The notes under the pieces were generated by a model that saw only the letters and a list, made by a program, of their open reading frames with translations, was not told where the DNA came from and made no database searches. Position numbers and translations under genes: made by a program. A stretch of 64,000 bases of DNA from Nyssa sinensis (taxonomy: Eukaryota > Streptophyta > Magnoliopsida > Cornales > Nyssaceae), in contig CM018051.1 in NCBI GenBank assembly GCA_008638375.1, positions 34,073,740 to 34,137,739 on the forward strand, written 5' to 3'. Below are positions 10,473-20,231 of the stretch, in pieces (the first letter of the stretch is position 1; every line of letters begins with the position of its first letter).

Positions 10473-11440
10473 TCAATGTACAGACCTCTCAGGTCTGGTC
10501 CATCTTAATACACAGGCTCAGGTCTGGTCCATATCAATGTACAGACTTCAGGTCTGGTCCATCTCAAATGCACAGACTATAAGTCTGGTCCATCTCAATG
10601 TACAGACCTCTCAGGTCTGGTCCATCTCAAATGCACAGACTATAAGTCTGGTCCATATCAATGTACAGACTTCAGGTCTGGTCCATCTCAAATGCACAGA
10701 CTATAAGTCTGGTCCATCTCAAATGCACAGACTATAAGTCTGGTCCATATCAATGTACAGACTTCAGGTCTGGTCCATCTCAAATGCACAGACTATAAGT
10801 CTGGTCCATCTCAATGTACAGACCTCTCAGGTCTGGTCCATCTCAAATGCACAGACTATAAGTCTGGTCCATATCAATGTACAGACTTCAGGTCTGGTCC
10901 ATCTCAAATGCACAGACTATAAGTCTGGTCCATCTCAAATGCACAGACTATAAGTCTGGTCCATCTCGATGTACAGACCTCTCAGGTCTGGTCCATCTCA
11001 AATGCACAGACTATAAGTCTGGTCCATCTCGATGTACAGACCTCTCAGGTCTGGTCCATCTCAAATGCACAGACTATAAGTCTGGTCCATCTCAATGTAC
11101 AGACCTCTCAGGTCTGGTCCATCTTAATGCACAGGCTCAGGTCTGGTCCATTTCAATGTACAGACTTCAGGTCTGGTCCATCTTAAATGCACAAACTATA
11201 AGTCTGGTCCATCTCAATGTACAGACCTCTCAGGTCTGGTCCATCTTAATGCACAGGCTCAGGTCTGGTCCATTTCAATGTACAGACTTCAGGTCTGGTC
11301 CATCTTAATGTACAGACTTCAGGTCTGGTCCGTCTCAAATGCACAGACTTCAGGTCTGGTCCATCTTAATGTACAGACTTCAGGTCTGGTACGTTTCAAT
11401 GCACAGACCTCAGGTCTGTTCCATCTTAATAAACAAAATC
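10473..11440 (+). repeat. Array of 31 short hairpin units (about 31 bp each)
   Basis: Starts 40 bp after the pol stop. Each unit is a short inverted repeat followed by a conserved spacer TGGTCCAT...AATG(T/C)ACA. Four stem types occur: CAGACC-TCTCA-GGTCTG, CAGACT-ATA-AGTCTG, CAGACT-TCA-GGTCTG (one U-G pair) and CAGGC-TCA-GGTCTG. About 31 units are readable, with a degenerate one at 11430-11455. Types partly alternate, which suggests amplification of two- or three-unit blocks. Frames open through the array arise from the repeat period and are not genes. Tandem repeats after pol are known in this retrotransposon lineage. The paired changes in the stems are described in the findings. Confidence 0.9.
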
Positions 11441-12049
11441 CCTAAGTCTGATCCATCTTGATATATGAGGATGATGTTTTATTGCAAGAACACGAAACTA
11501 GGTGCCGGCAGTTATAAACAGGCGAGGATAACTCTAAGTGCTCAGTCACACTGACCATCAAAAAAAATCCTTACAAATACAAGTCGCTCAGTTCGGCAAT
11601 CAAGCTCAGGTTCCTGCTCTAAAAGATCAGAGTAACTGTCTTGTACCAGTTTCTACGATTGTTAATCAGAGATCAGATTGATTGATTATTATTCAAGTCA
11701 TCTTTCTTAAAGAAAATCCATGATTCAAAAACCCCTCCAATACCAAGAGTTCGGCACAAGTTGGTTATTACTACACATTACTTCAGGATTGCCATAAGTT
11801 AGTTCTGGAGACAACCCATGGTTGGTAGAAACAATACTCTGGATTCCGAGCAGGTTTACTTGTGTCATAATACAAGCCTCAAAGGCCGAAGTCCGTTCAT
11901 ACACAACAAAACATTGATACATTTTTAGAACAGAACTTAAAGATTGCCAACAATCAAAGAAAGATAGAGACAAAAACTGAAGAGAAGATATTTTCATTAA
12001 TATTTGAGCTCGGTTACAAAAAGATGAAACAGGACTACAAAAGTTTTCC
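11441..12049. other. Spacer between hairpin array and antisense gene
   Basis: Non-coding as far as can be seen. It probably contains the 3' untranslated region of the antisense gene. The 90-aa frame at 11725-11997 (minus) has no recognisable features and was not accepted. Confidence 0.5.
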
Positions 12050-14036
12050 CTAAACTAAGGGGCTTGCAGATCCGTCGTCCTGATCACCATCCTCGTCCCC
12101 GTCATCGTCGTCAATCCCAGACAGGTCAATATCCGGGTACTTGGCAAGAAGCTTGGACTTGAAGTTGTCATAACCGAGCTGCGTAATAGTATCACCCATC
12201 TTCTCAAGCTCGGTCTTCAACCTGGCCTCGGTCTCAACCTTGGCCTCATCAACCTTCTGAACAAGTGAAGACTGAAGAGCACTGTTCTCCTCCTTCAGTT
12301 TGGTCAGGTCCTGAAGAAGGGAGTCTCGTTCAGATCGCAAAGAATCCCTCTCAAGTTTAATAGAATCCCTTTCGGATTCCATAATTGAGAAGCAATTCCT
12401 CGCCTCCTTCAGCTCGTCCTCGGCTGTGGTGGCTTGAGATTGAGCCGTACCGAGCTGAAGCCTGGCTTCATCCAGCTCCTCCTCCAACCTCTCCACGGCC
12501 TGGAGATCCACCGTGGCCTCCATTAAAGCAGCCAAGCTATGGAGGGTCTGCAAAAATAAGAAGACATATCAGTAAAGAGGAAAAGGAAGAAGAGCACAAA
12601 AGCAGAAAGGTCGGTCGTTACCTTCAGATGAGCCCTCATGGCACCGGCCACAGTCTTCTCAGTACCCTTCCTGGTGCTGCAGGAAGGGATGTCAGTACAA
12701 GGGGCCTCAGCCCAGAAATCTTCAATGGCCTGATGGACGGCCTTGTATCCATCAGGCATGTCAGTACCCATCTTCGCCTTACCCCTCTGTTGAGATTTTT
12801 GGGCCGAAGAGGGGACAGGCCGAAGAACCGCCGTACCCCTCTGAGGGGCAGAAGAGGGTTCCCCGATCACCACCCCCTTTTGAGGGGCAGAGGAGGGCTC
12901 TCTGATCACAACTCCCCTCAGAGGAGGTCGGGAAGAGGGAGAAGCAGAGGAGACCGCCCCCTTCTTGGGAAGCACAGATGGGGAAGGGTCGGTCGTCCTC
13001 GTCTTCTTCGAAGAAGACGCAGTGGGAGGGGGCTGGCTAGCCACCCTCTTCTTCTTTGACGACCCCCATTTGCCAGCGAGGGATTTGAGGACGTCGTCAA
13101 CAACACCCTTATCCTTGGGAGGCATTGTAGGGCCTGAATGAAGAATGGCTCGGTAATCCCTGTTTGAAGTCTGGAGGAGTCTCTTGTATTGGTCTTTCAA
13201 AACAGGGGTAAATTGCGGCCTCTTCTTGACGCTCTTGGCTACATAAAAGAGTTTTGAACAAAGGTCAGTCAGATACACAAAGGACAGGCACAAAGCAAAA
13301 TTACAGAAGAAAAGGGTGTCTCACCCATAAACCCCGTGCTCCGGGGGAACGTGGAGAACTGGTCCTCAGGGTCGGTCACCTCCCATTTTCCACCAACAAA
13401 AAAGAACCGATCCTTCCAAAATTTATTGGAGGACGGCACGAAAGTCAAAGGCCGGAAGCCCTTGTCAAACGACATGTAGTAGAGGCCCTCCGCCTTCCTA
13501 TATTTAAGATCCATTTTACTACGGATCAAGTCTAAGGAGACCTCAACACCATTCAGGCGACCTAGGGCCATAAACCCTAACAGGTGCCTCCAACTGTTCA
13601 GAAGCAGATCGGCCGGGCAGAGATTGAACCAACAGAAAAAATCCCTAAGCAGTCTAGGGAAAGGAAGGCGTAACCCCATCTCAAACCAAGCGGTATAAAC
13701 ACAAATTTCCCCATCCTGAACTTCCCAAGGGTAGTCGAAGTCATCAGGAGCCCTAAGGGTGACATTTGGAGGAATCTCATACTTCTCCCTAATAACCTCC
13801 AACCAAGAGGATGTTACAGCACTCTCTACCTGAGAAGACCGACCCGAGACTTCACCCTCTCTATCCCTAGACTCCGAGAAGGCATCAACTATTCTAACTG
13901 AGGGACTAGAGTGAGTCTCTTCCAATTCAGTCCCCGAGGAAGTGCTACCCCTAATTAGGGTTTGTGACAAGGAAGGAGCTTCCGGAAGGCTCCCCGACCC
14001 ATTACCAACATCAGAAGATGCCGAAGAAGTCGACAT
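12050..14036 (-). CDS. Antisense accessory gene of element 1, three exons (608 aa)
   Basis: Coding exons on the minus strand: 14036-13325, 13238-12622 and 12547-12050. Introns are 13324-13239 (GTGAGA...TTATGTAG) and 12621-12548 (GTAACG...TTTGCAG). Phases 1 and 0 keep one open frame of 609 codons including the stop. Exon 1 has a globular domain (FEMGLRLPFPRLLRDFFCWF, then NSWRHLLGFMALG) like the plant 'putative gypsy type transposon' domain (PF04195). Exon 2 is Pro/Ser/Lys-rich with repeated EPSSAPQ(K/R)G blocks and basic clusters. Exon 3 is a long coiled coil ending in an acidic tail. A TATA box lies about 200 bp upstream. Accessory antisense genes with their own promoter are known in maize Grande. 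The role here is unknown; a nuclear protein is possible. Element 2 carries a decayed homologue with the same exon layout. Confidence 0.8.
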
Positions 14037-14232
14037 TTCAAAATAACCAAAAGGAGAAGAAGAGAAAGTGAAAAGATGAACGAAAACACTAAAACCGAAC
14101 CTGAATCAAAGTAAGGGACTTCGGATGGATGGGACTCTTCACAAGGTAGCTTGCTGGTTCGACAATGGCGGATGTATATCTCGCTTTGCAAAATAGAAGA
14201 TGGTAAAAAGAGTCGTACAAGGCTCTTTCCCC

Positions 14233-14242
14233 CTTTTATATA
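14233..14242 (-). promoter_or_regulatory. TATA box of the antisense gene
   Basis: TATATAAAAG on the minus strand, about 200 bp before the ATG at 14036. Element 2 has TATAAATA (56456-56463) about 170 bp before the homologous ATG, so the position is roughly conserved between diverged copies. Confidence 0.6.
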
Positions 14243-14430
14243 CATTCGGAGAATAATGGCTACCCAGGCGAACCGCCACGACAGTATCGCAACAATAATG
14301 ATTTGAGAAACCCAAAAACCGGCTGCGCAATAAATGATGTACCAACGGACGTCTAGGAAAACGAGAAGACAGAACGCGTGACTTTTCGGGCACTCTTAAG
14401 ACCTTAGTTATCCCCCGAGCTCCAACTAAG

Positions 14431-14448
14431 GCTTGGGGGGGGAGTAAC
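14431..14448 (+). promoter_or_regulatory. Polypurine tract of element 1
   Basis: GCTTGGGGGGGGAGTAAC directly precedes the TGATATACC start of the 3' LTR. Element 2 has the matching GTGGGGGAGTAAC (minus, 56216-56228) before its LTR. Confidence 0.75.
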
Positions 14449-15152
14449 TGATATACCACTATGCGACACACCAACCACTGCATGACACGTGCAACTGTAA
14501 GATCGGTTCATGACCCATAATAGAGCTCAGGCTCGGCCATATAACTTGTGTTCGGTCGCCCAGCTCGGGCTCGGCCACATAACTTGTGCTCGGTCGCTTA
14601 GTTCATGTTCGGCCTTATAATCTGTGCTCGGCCATTTAGCACATGCTCGGTCATACATCTCATCCTCAGTCAGTCAAGGGCATAACCTACATGGGCCGAG
14701 CTCATAGTATCAAAGCAAGACAGTTCTCCCATAAAGACTAACTTGTATAGATGCAAGCTTGCAATGCAACACATCAATGATCAGACCTAATCATCGCTTC
14801 AGTAAGCACCAAGCAGGAAATAAGGAAGCTATCTCCAACAAGGAAACTGCCACACTAAGTTACCATATTCAACAAGGTAACTGATATCTCCAGAGATCCA
14901 ATCCCTATATTCATGGCTCCAAATCCTAATTAACTTAGGAGAGATATTGCCTATAAATTCAACCCTAAAGGTACGCTTTATTTTCATGCTCATTATTTTG
15001 GCTTTCATTACGAGTCTTTCAATTCAATTTATTGACTTAAGCATCGGAGCGGCTACCGCCGGAGCCAACCCGGTGGTCCTCTGATCTTCTGTTTCGAGTG
15101 TTTCGCAGGGAGCCGAGCTTGGATCTCACGTGGGCCAAAAAGTGCAGCATCA
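14449..15152 (+). repeat. 3' LTR of element 1 (704 bp)
   Basis: Starts TGATATACC and ends GTGCAGCATCA. U3 contains about three 39-bp imperfect repeats built on CTCGGCCA...AACTTGTG...CGGTCG (about 14529-14650), possible promoter elements. A TATA-like CCTATAAATTC lies at 14950-14960. Element 2's LTR keeps the same ends and the same TATA region, so these boundaries are supported by comparison. Confidence 0.85.
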
Positions 15153-15451
15153 AATGCTGTAAATATTTTGAACTTAAAAACATCCGTTGAAATCCGTGGA
15201 GTTAAAGCCTCCACTTCAAATGCAAGATTACTCACCTCGGTCCTTTAGGGTTAGCTCTACAGAGGTGCCTTCCCTTTACCTTTCTCTTTCCTTAGCCTAT
15301 CAAGATTTATGAAGATTCCATAAATTTCATATGTGCTAAATCAACTTCATAACTCACTAAGTGTAGACTGTGAGAAGCCTAAATTCTTATACCGGTCTGA
15401 CTTATAGCTGTATTATAGATCTAGTAACTTATGTACTTAATGATAATAATA

Positions 15452-15733
15452 TTACCTACGACGCCATTCGGCTAAGGTTTCCGTGTTCTCTCTTTCCTGT
15501 TCCAATTTCCTTTTCTCCTTCTTCTTTTTCTTAGCTTCTGCCGCCATTGCCTTGGTGGGTGATTTGAAAATGAAGGGGCTCACTGAGACGACTTCTGTCG
15601 CCTTGGCTATCCTGACGAACCTGTCGATCACTCTCTGACAATGCAACAGTTCTTGCATGAAGGCCTGTTGCTTTGGGTCCTTGGCCCTTTGGGCCTTGGT
15701 CATGATCGTGTACTTGGGTCGTTGTTCTTCCAT
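15452..15733 (-). CDS. Unrecognised coding-like block inside LTR 2
   Basis: 93 codons on the minus strand starting with ATG at 15733. The predicted peptide is charged, with a Lys/Glu-rich helical end (AEAKKKKKEKRKLEQEREN). The sequence is more GC-rich than the surrounding LTR and has coding-like codon use. CGTAG|GTAATA at the end could be a splice donor, and a CTTAG|GTGAATT precedes the ATG. No equivalent frame is visible in LTR 1 or the 45096 copy, where the corresponding region is much shorter. It may be a captured host exon or an LTR-borne antisense reading frame. No function is assigned. Confidence 0.35.
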   Translation of the reverse strand: MEEQRPKYTIMTKAQRAKDPKQQAFMQELLHCQRVIDRFVRIAKATEVVSVSPFIFKSPTKAMAAEAKKKKKEKRKLEQERENTETLAEWRRR

Positions 15734-16377
15734 AATTCACCTAAGATCAATTTATGAGTTAGAAATTTTTATTCTAAGGTTGATGTGTTGTCATGTCCTC
15801 ATATAGGCCGTAGATTAGTACTTTGGCATTACTTTACTTTATAGTTATCTGACAGATGCTATTCATCAAATTTTATGTATTTTTATTTTAGACATTTCTT
15901 TTGGTCGAATAGACTCTACCATTGAGTCCGGAGCGTCGAAGAAAGTCAGTTTAGGCCTTCGTAGAATTTAATTCGGCTTAGGACATGTTAGGGGTATTTT
16001 GATAATTTATACCTTAACGTGTCTAAATTTTTCAGAGTCCCGTCTCGTGAAACCGACCCTACCATTAGATTCAGAATATTTGAAATAGTTAGAATCCCCT
16101 GTTTAATTATTTTATTTGGACTTCATTTGACTTATTTATGAGGCAGGGGTATTTTGGTCATTTTGTCATTTTTAGGGGTCTTTAATTTTTCGGGACCTCA
16201 TCTCATGTCGAGGACCTCACCAATGGGCTCAGAGGGTCCAAGATAGTAAGGTTACATATATAACTTGTAATTTTTGGACAACGGGCCATTTCGGAGTATT
16301 TAATTTAATTAATTTCATTTAATTAAATTAAATTATAAAATGTAATATATATATTTTTAAAGGGGAATAAGTGACAG

Positions 16378-16460
16378 GTTGAATAGGGTGGCACGCTGGC
16401 CAGCGTGTCACCTCCCTCCCCATATGCCCGAGTTCGAGTCCCACCAGGTGCAAAATGCAC
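16378..16460 (+). other. tRNA-like segment in LTR 2 (first)
   Basis: A CTGGCCAGCGTG stretch followed by GAGTTCGAGTCCC resembles RNA polymerase III A and B boxes at tRNA spacing. There is no convincing cloverleaf, so this is not called a tRNA gene. Confidence 0.3.
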
Positions 16461-16524
16461 CTTTTATTTTTCTGATTTACTTTATATATATTATATATAT
16501 TTCATTTGCATATATGGCACACGC

Positions 16525-16600
16525 GAGTGCGTGGCCGAGTGGAAGGAAATGGGCGTGGGCGCGTGAGGTCAGGGGTTCGAACCCCAGGAACCGCAAATCC
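16525..16600 (+). other. tRNA-like segment in LTR 2 (second)
   Basis: GTGGCCGAGTGGAAGG (A-box-like, as in Ser/Leu tRNAs) and GGGGTTCGAACCCC (a perfect B-box with a palindromic T arm) about 40 bp apart. The outer acceptor arms do not pair well. It could be a relic tRNA or a SINE head. Confidence 0.4.
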
Positions 16601-17879
16601 TTTCCTTTTTCTTTTAAAACTTAAAACGGTTATACATATATGCGCGTATTAAGCCCAAAACGACGCCGTCGTTTTAATTCGGTGGCAGCTTTGAACGCTG
16701 CCACGCGTCCCGAGTTTACTCGGTGACTCGATTCAAACAGTGAGTCGACCCAGTATCGTCTTCTTCACCATCAACCCGTGGTTGCCCTAATTTCTACAGA
16801 ATTTCTTTCTTAATTTCGTGAAGTTTGGTTCATCAAATCTTCGCTGTTTTTAACCCGATCTACTTCTGGAACGTTTTCCAAAAGTTTGGCATTCATTTTT
16901 GGAATTAGAACTAGTTCACATGTTCGGTTTTGGATTCGATAATTTAAACCTGCAAGTCGATCGTTCATGCTCATTTCTGAACCAAAATTTATGGGGTTTC
17001 GTTCTGCATGATCCTCATAACATGGGGGTTCAGTCCCCATTCTAAAATCTAGGTTTAGGAGTCCAAAATGAGAGTTGGGTTTCATGGCCGAAACCTGCAA
17101 CTTGTGATTTCATGGGCGTTTCTTAAGCTTTTCGATCGCGGCTGTATGTTTTTGGAGTGTTTGTAGGGTCTAGTTAAGGTCCCTATAGGTCAAATGGAGT
17201 TTAGTCTCCATCAATTCAGACCTGCTTTCTCTAAGCTTAACAATGGAGGTTTGGTGTATGGCTTGTGTTTCTAGGGTGTTTTAGGTCGAGATTTTCATGC
17301 CTAATTCATGTATATTCATCCTAATCATCATATAAATTAAATCAAAGACTAAAACAGATTCATACGTAGGTAAATTCTAGAGAGAGAAATTCAAGGGTTT
17401 TGTGGGTTTACCTTGTTCCAAACTGTTTCTCTCTCCTTTGTTCCTTGCTTCCCACTTCTGAATGTCCTAGAAACTCCTTCAATCTCTCCCACACTCCCGG
17501 ATGGTTGTGTTTGTGTGTGTACAAGCACCATGCATATTGTATAAGGAGAGTGAATCATGGCAAATTCTGATTGCCCCTTCATTTGGGTTAGCCAATTTCA
17601 GGATTCTTCATGAGTGGGTCTAAATTGCCACTGTTGGGCAGGCCATGAGTGGCCGGTTGTGTGTGTGTGTGTGGTGTTTGACTTACATATATATATGTAT
17701 ATATACATGGTCTAACCTAATACACCTTGGATAATACACACACCTCTCTTGACACACACTCACTTTTATACACTTTGGACAATAGCATGCCCTCTTATCC
17801 CATCTATAATATACATACATTTCATATTTTAACATACATGCATACATGCATACACATACTCATATATATATATTTATGT

Positions 17880-17880
17880 A

Positions 17881-17917
<37 letters not shown>
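17880..17917. repeat. (TA)n microsatellite
   Basis: A pure TA run within LTR 2. Another lies at 18308-18335, at the LTR 2 right junction. Confidence 0.9.
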
Positions 17918-17920
<3 letters not shown>

Positions 17921-18304
17921 AGGTTATAATCATTTATATAGTATATATATATTTTTGCATTTAGTTATATATATTAGTTGTTATAATAATATTTAAAATA
18001 ATTAATTACTTTAAAAATTAATTATTTTCTTAAATGTATCATCTTGGTACTAATCTTCGTATCCTCGTAATACGTGCCCAATTCTCATACTCGTATCAAC
18101 AATCGGTAGTCGATGTGAAAATATAATTATCACAAAATCGACTTGTTGGTGATTGCAATGAAAGTGATGTACAGTCGTCCTAATTTTTCAGGACATTTAC
18201 TTAAAAGTTCGCGCGTCGGGGTTGACACCGACCTCGTTACTAAAGGCGTCGATTTCTAACTTTAACACAACAGCTTAATAGTCCCTAATTCGGGTCGGGG
18301 TATT

Positions 18305-18335
<31 letters not shown>

Positions 18336-18815
18336 TAATAGTCATTTATTTGCACACTTACACTTAAATATATAGATATACCCGAGGTACTTGGGACTGC
18401 CTGCCTCTCGTATCCACGCGTTGTATTTAAACATAACAGTCTAATGTACGTTCAATTTTATTTATGTCATATATTAATTTACAATTCGGGGTTACATTTC
18501 ATGACTCGGTCCTACCCAAGTAAGGTACTGGCTAACTCGGGTCGGGATATTACATTACAAGTGTTTATACTACCCCTACAATATATAAATCTTAAATCAT
18601 TTCACAAAGAATAAATTTTTCCCGATCCATCAATACCTAGCTATGGAAAAAAAAAAACAAGAAATCCCAATCCTCTCTCCTCCAAACCAAAATCGTGCCA
18701 GAGGAATCCAATCTGTTTCTATAATCTTCAGATTAACATGGCATGGTTCTGAAAGTGGTATGAAGGATCACATCACATGACCTTTGATCTTCAATAGTAG
18801 ATAAGATAAGATGGA

Positions 18816-20153
18816 TTAACTAAAATCATTGTTTCCCCGTTGCCTCAGTCTATAATTAGTTTCCTCCAAGGAGTTGAAATCAGAAGTGTCTCCTGTAAGA
18901 AAATCTCTCAAGTATTCGAGTTCCTCGGGGTTCTCCAATAGGGGACAGAGATCACTTGGCCTCTCATACTGATACTGCAACTGGTCTTTGTTTAATAATC
19001 CAAATCGATCAGACCCATAGCTATCATCGACTCTTGATCCCAAGTTAAATGTGCTAATTGTTTCTAAAGAATCAACATCAAATGTTTCATCAATTAACAA
19101 ATCCTTCATGTAATCATGTCCATCGGGGTTATGTAGATTCCAGTCATAAAAAAACTCGAATTTACCACAATCCCAGCTTCCATCCTGTGTCAATGCAGTG
19201 TCATGGGAGCTAACTGCAACCAAATTCTGCAAGTAACTATGTTTGTCTATGTTCTGCAACTTGATCGAGTCATCAAATGATGGTTTACATTGCACAGGTT
19301 CCTCAGTAAAGAGCTGGAATTGACAAGAAGAATCATCGTTTCCATCTTGTCTCAACTTAGAATCATAGTTGCTTATTGTTTCCCAAGCCGGCTTCACATG
19401 GATTAAATTTTGCAAGTTACCTTCTATGGTGTTGTTGTTGGAGCTCTTAATGTTGCAGGAATCCATAACTAGTTCCCTTTTTTCATTCAGTAGTTCACTT
19501 TTTTCGGGTGTTCCGATTCCATTGTCCTTGGAAGGCTCACCGCTAACTCTTGGTATTGATCCAATATCTCTGTATTCTCCCTCGGGCATAGCCTTTGATT
19601 CCACAGGGCATTCAGGATTAAGCTTTGTTTCCTCAACCACAATAGCATCACCATTGTTGTGTTTGATCTTTGAATCCTCTGCCCCACATATTGGTAATGC
19701 AGCCTCGGATGTTTTGGTTGTAGTAATAGAAGGTGTGTCATTAAACAACTCCCTTGATTGTGTATGATATTCAGGAAAGTTAAGAATAGCAGAAGATCCA
19801 TACATAGCCCTTGCGGCCTCATCGTAAGCTAAAGCTGCTTCAACAGCTGTAGAAAAGGAACCCAGCCAAAGACGATTTGGCTTAGTGGGTTTAACGCTTT
19901 TATGAATTGGTTCTCGAATTTCAGAAACCCACTGTCCCCAAGTTCTCTGTCTAACTCCTCTGTATATGCAACCCCTGTTGTCAGGCCCTCCTTTACCTTG
20001 CATACAACCCTTCTTCGGACCCTTGGATGGAACTTGACGTTTTCTCTTCACTGCACCAAGTTTGTTGTAATTCTTCCACTTTAGCAGAGTCTCCTCTATA
20101 GAATCACACCCCTTACGCCTCCTTCGCTTTTTACTATTCCCAGAACCATGCAT
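18816..20153 (-). CDS. DREB2-like AP2/ERF transcription factor
   Basis: Single-exon frame of 445 aa, ATG at 20153. A basic stretch (residues 8-14, SKKRRRR region) and [13 protein letters not shown], then [14 protein letters not shown], are hallmarks of the DREB2 (DREB A-2) subgroup. The AP2 domain is at about 64-127, from [19 protein letters not shown] to AILNFPE, with the Val and Glu positions typical of DRE/CRT binding. The loop between REP and RLWLG is about seven residues longer than usual (residues 83-93). The C-terminal half is acidic and has two related segments ending the protein ([17 protein letters not shown] and [18 protein letters not shown]), likely activation modules. Such proteins act in the nucleus on drought and heat genes. 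It would bind DRE-type sites if the long loop is tolerated. Confidence 0.9.
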   Translation of the reverse strand: MHGSGNSKKRRRRKGCDSIEETLLKWKNYNKLGAVKRKRQVPSKGPKKGCMQGKGGPDNRGCIYRGVRQRTWGQWVSEIREPIHKSVKPTKPNRLWLGSFSTAVEAALAYDEAARAMYGSSAILNFPEYHTQSRELFNDTPSITTTKTSEAALPICGAEDSKIKHNNGDAIVVEETKLNPECPVESKAMPEGEYRDIGSIPRVSGEPSKDNGIGTPEKSELLNEKRELVMDSCNIKSSNNNTIEGNLQNLIHVKPAWETISNYDSKLRQDGNDDSSCQFQLFTEEPVQCKPSFDDSIKLQNIDKHSYLQNLVAVSSHDTALTQDGSWDCGKFEFFYDWNLHNPDGHDYMKDLLIDETFDVDSLETISTFNLGSRVDDSYGSDRFGLLNKDQLQYQYERPSDLCPLLENPEELEYLRDFLTGDTSDFNSLEETNYRLRQRGNNDFS

Positions 20154-20197
20154 AATGAAGAGAGAGGTCTGATTAGAAAGTTATCTCATGCATTCAT

Positions 20198-20231
20198 ATA
20201 TAGATAGATATATATATATATATATATATAT
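20198..20231. repeat. (TA)n microsatellite upstream of the DREB2-like gene
   Basis: A TA run 45-80 bp upstream of the ATG, within the 5' leader or core promoter region. No separate TATA box can be distinguished from it. Confidence 0.85.

Larger units (their letters stand above)
4562..15152 (+). mobile_element. Element 1: Ty3/gypsy (Tat-type) retrotransposon with an aberrant 5' end
   Basis: 10.6 kb, flanked by AATGC (4557-4561 and 15153-15157). In order: an inverted U5 fragment, primer-binding site, gag-protease frame, UAG, pol frame (RT, RNase H, integrase), hairpin array, antisense three-exon gene, polypurine tract and a 704-bp 3' LTR. The pol order (RNase H before integrase, no chromodomain seen), the large 3' internal region with tandem repeats and the antisense gene are typical of the Tat branch (Grande/Retand/Ogre relatives). 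All coding frames are open, suggesting a recent insertion. The missing 5' LTR means this copy has no normal upstream promoter. Confidence 0.9.
3332..18307 (+). mobile_element. Second solo-LTR-like unit (LTR 2), nested in LTR 1 and interrupted by element 1
   Basis: It starts TGTCACGACCCGG at 3332 and ends GGTCGGGGTATTACA at 18307, flanked by ATATA (3327-3331 and 18308-18312). That duplication is low-complexity, but both boundaries also match the family ends. Without the 10,596 bp of element 1 plus one target duplication, it is about 4.38 kb. It carries no gag or pol. It differs from LTR 1 by a coding-like block at 15452-15733 and two tRNA-like segments near 16.4-16.6 kb. Confidence 0.7.
428..18554 (+). 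mobile_element. Outer solo-LTR-like unit (LTR 1), interrupted by a nested insertion
   Basis: It begins TGTCACGACCC at 428 and ends GGGTCGGGATATTACA at 18554, so it has TG...CA LTR-type ends. It is flanked by TTACA on both sides (423-427 and 18555-18559). Removing the inner insertion (3332-18312) leaves about 3.15 kb with no gag or pol, as expected for a solo LTR of an element with very long LTRs. The family recurs at 3332 (plus), 45096 (plus), 53149 (minus) and 54330 (minus). Shared landmarks are the CCCACCCTATGCAGAT start, a GGTGAGCTAA...AATAAGTAAT block about 370 bp in, and a block rich in CATAGGACTCG. The lineage is not certain. A DNA transposon was considered because the family also has inverted-looking ends, but the 5-bp duplications and TG/CA ends favour an LTR. 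Confidence 0.7.

Noticed and set aside
10375..11308. Long plus-strand frames through the hairpin array (120 and 143 codons)
   Set aside because: They arise because repeat units of about 30-32 bp keep a frame open. The peptide is just the repeat translated in shifting frames, with no independent coding signal.
10473..11440. CRISPR-like look (regular repeats with palindromic cores)
   Set aside because: Both the palindrome and the spacer are repeated, there are no unique spacers, and the context is a plant retrotransposon.
12385..13106. Plus- and minus-strand frames overlapping the antisense gene (224 and 62 codons)
   Set aside because: Arg/Pro-rich shadows of exon 2 and exon 3 of the antisense gene.
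13254..13535. 93-codon plus-strand frame
   Set aside because: Complement of exon 1 and intron 1 of the antisense gene.
4562..15152. DIRS-type or foldback element because of inverted termini
   Set aside because: Pol has a DDE integrase, not a tyrosine recombinase. A normal polypurine tract and 704-bp 3' LTR are present, and the insertion has a 5-bp duplication.
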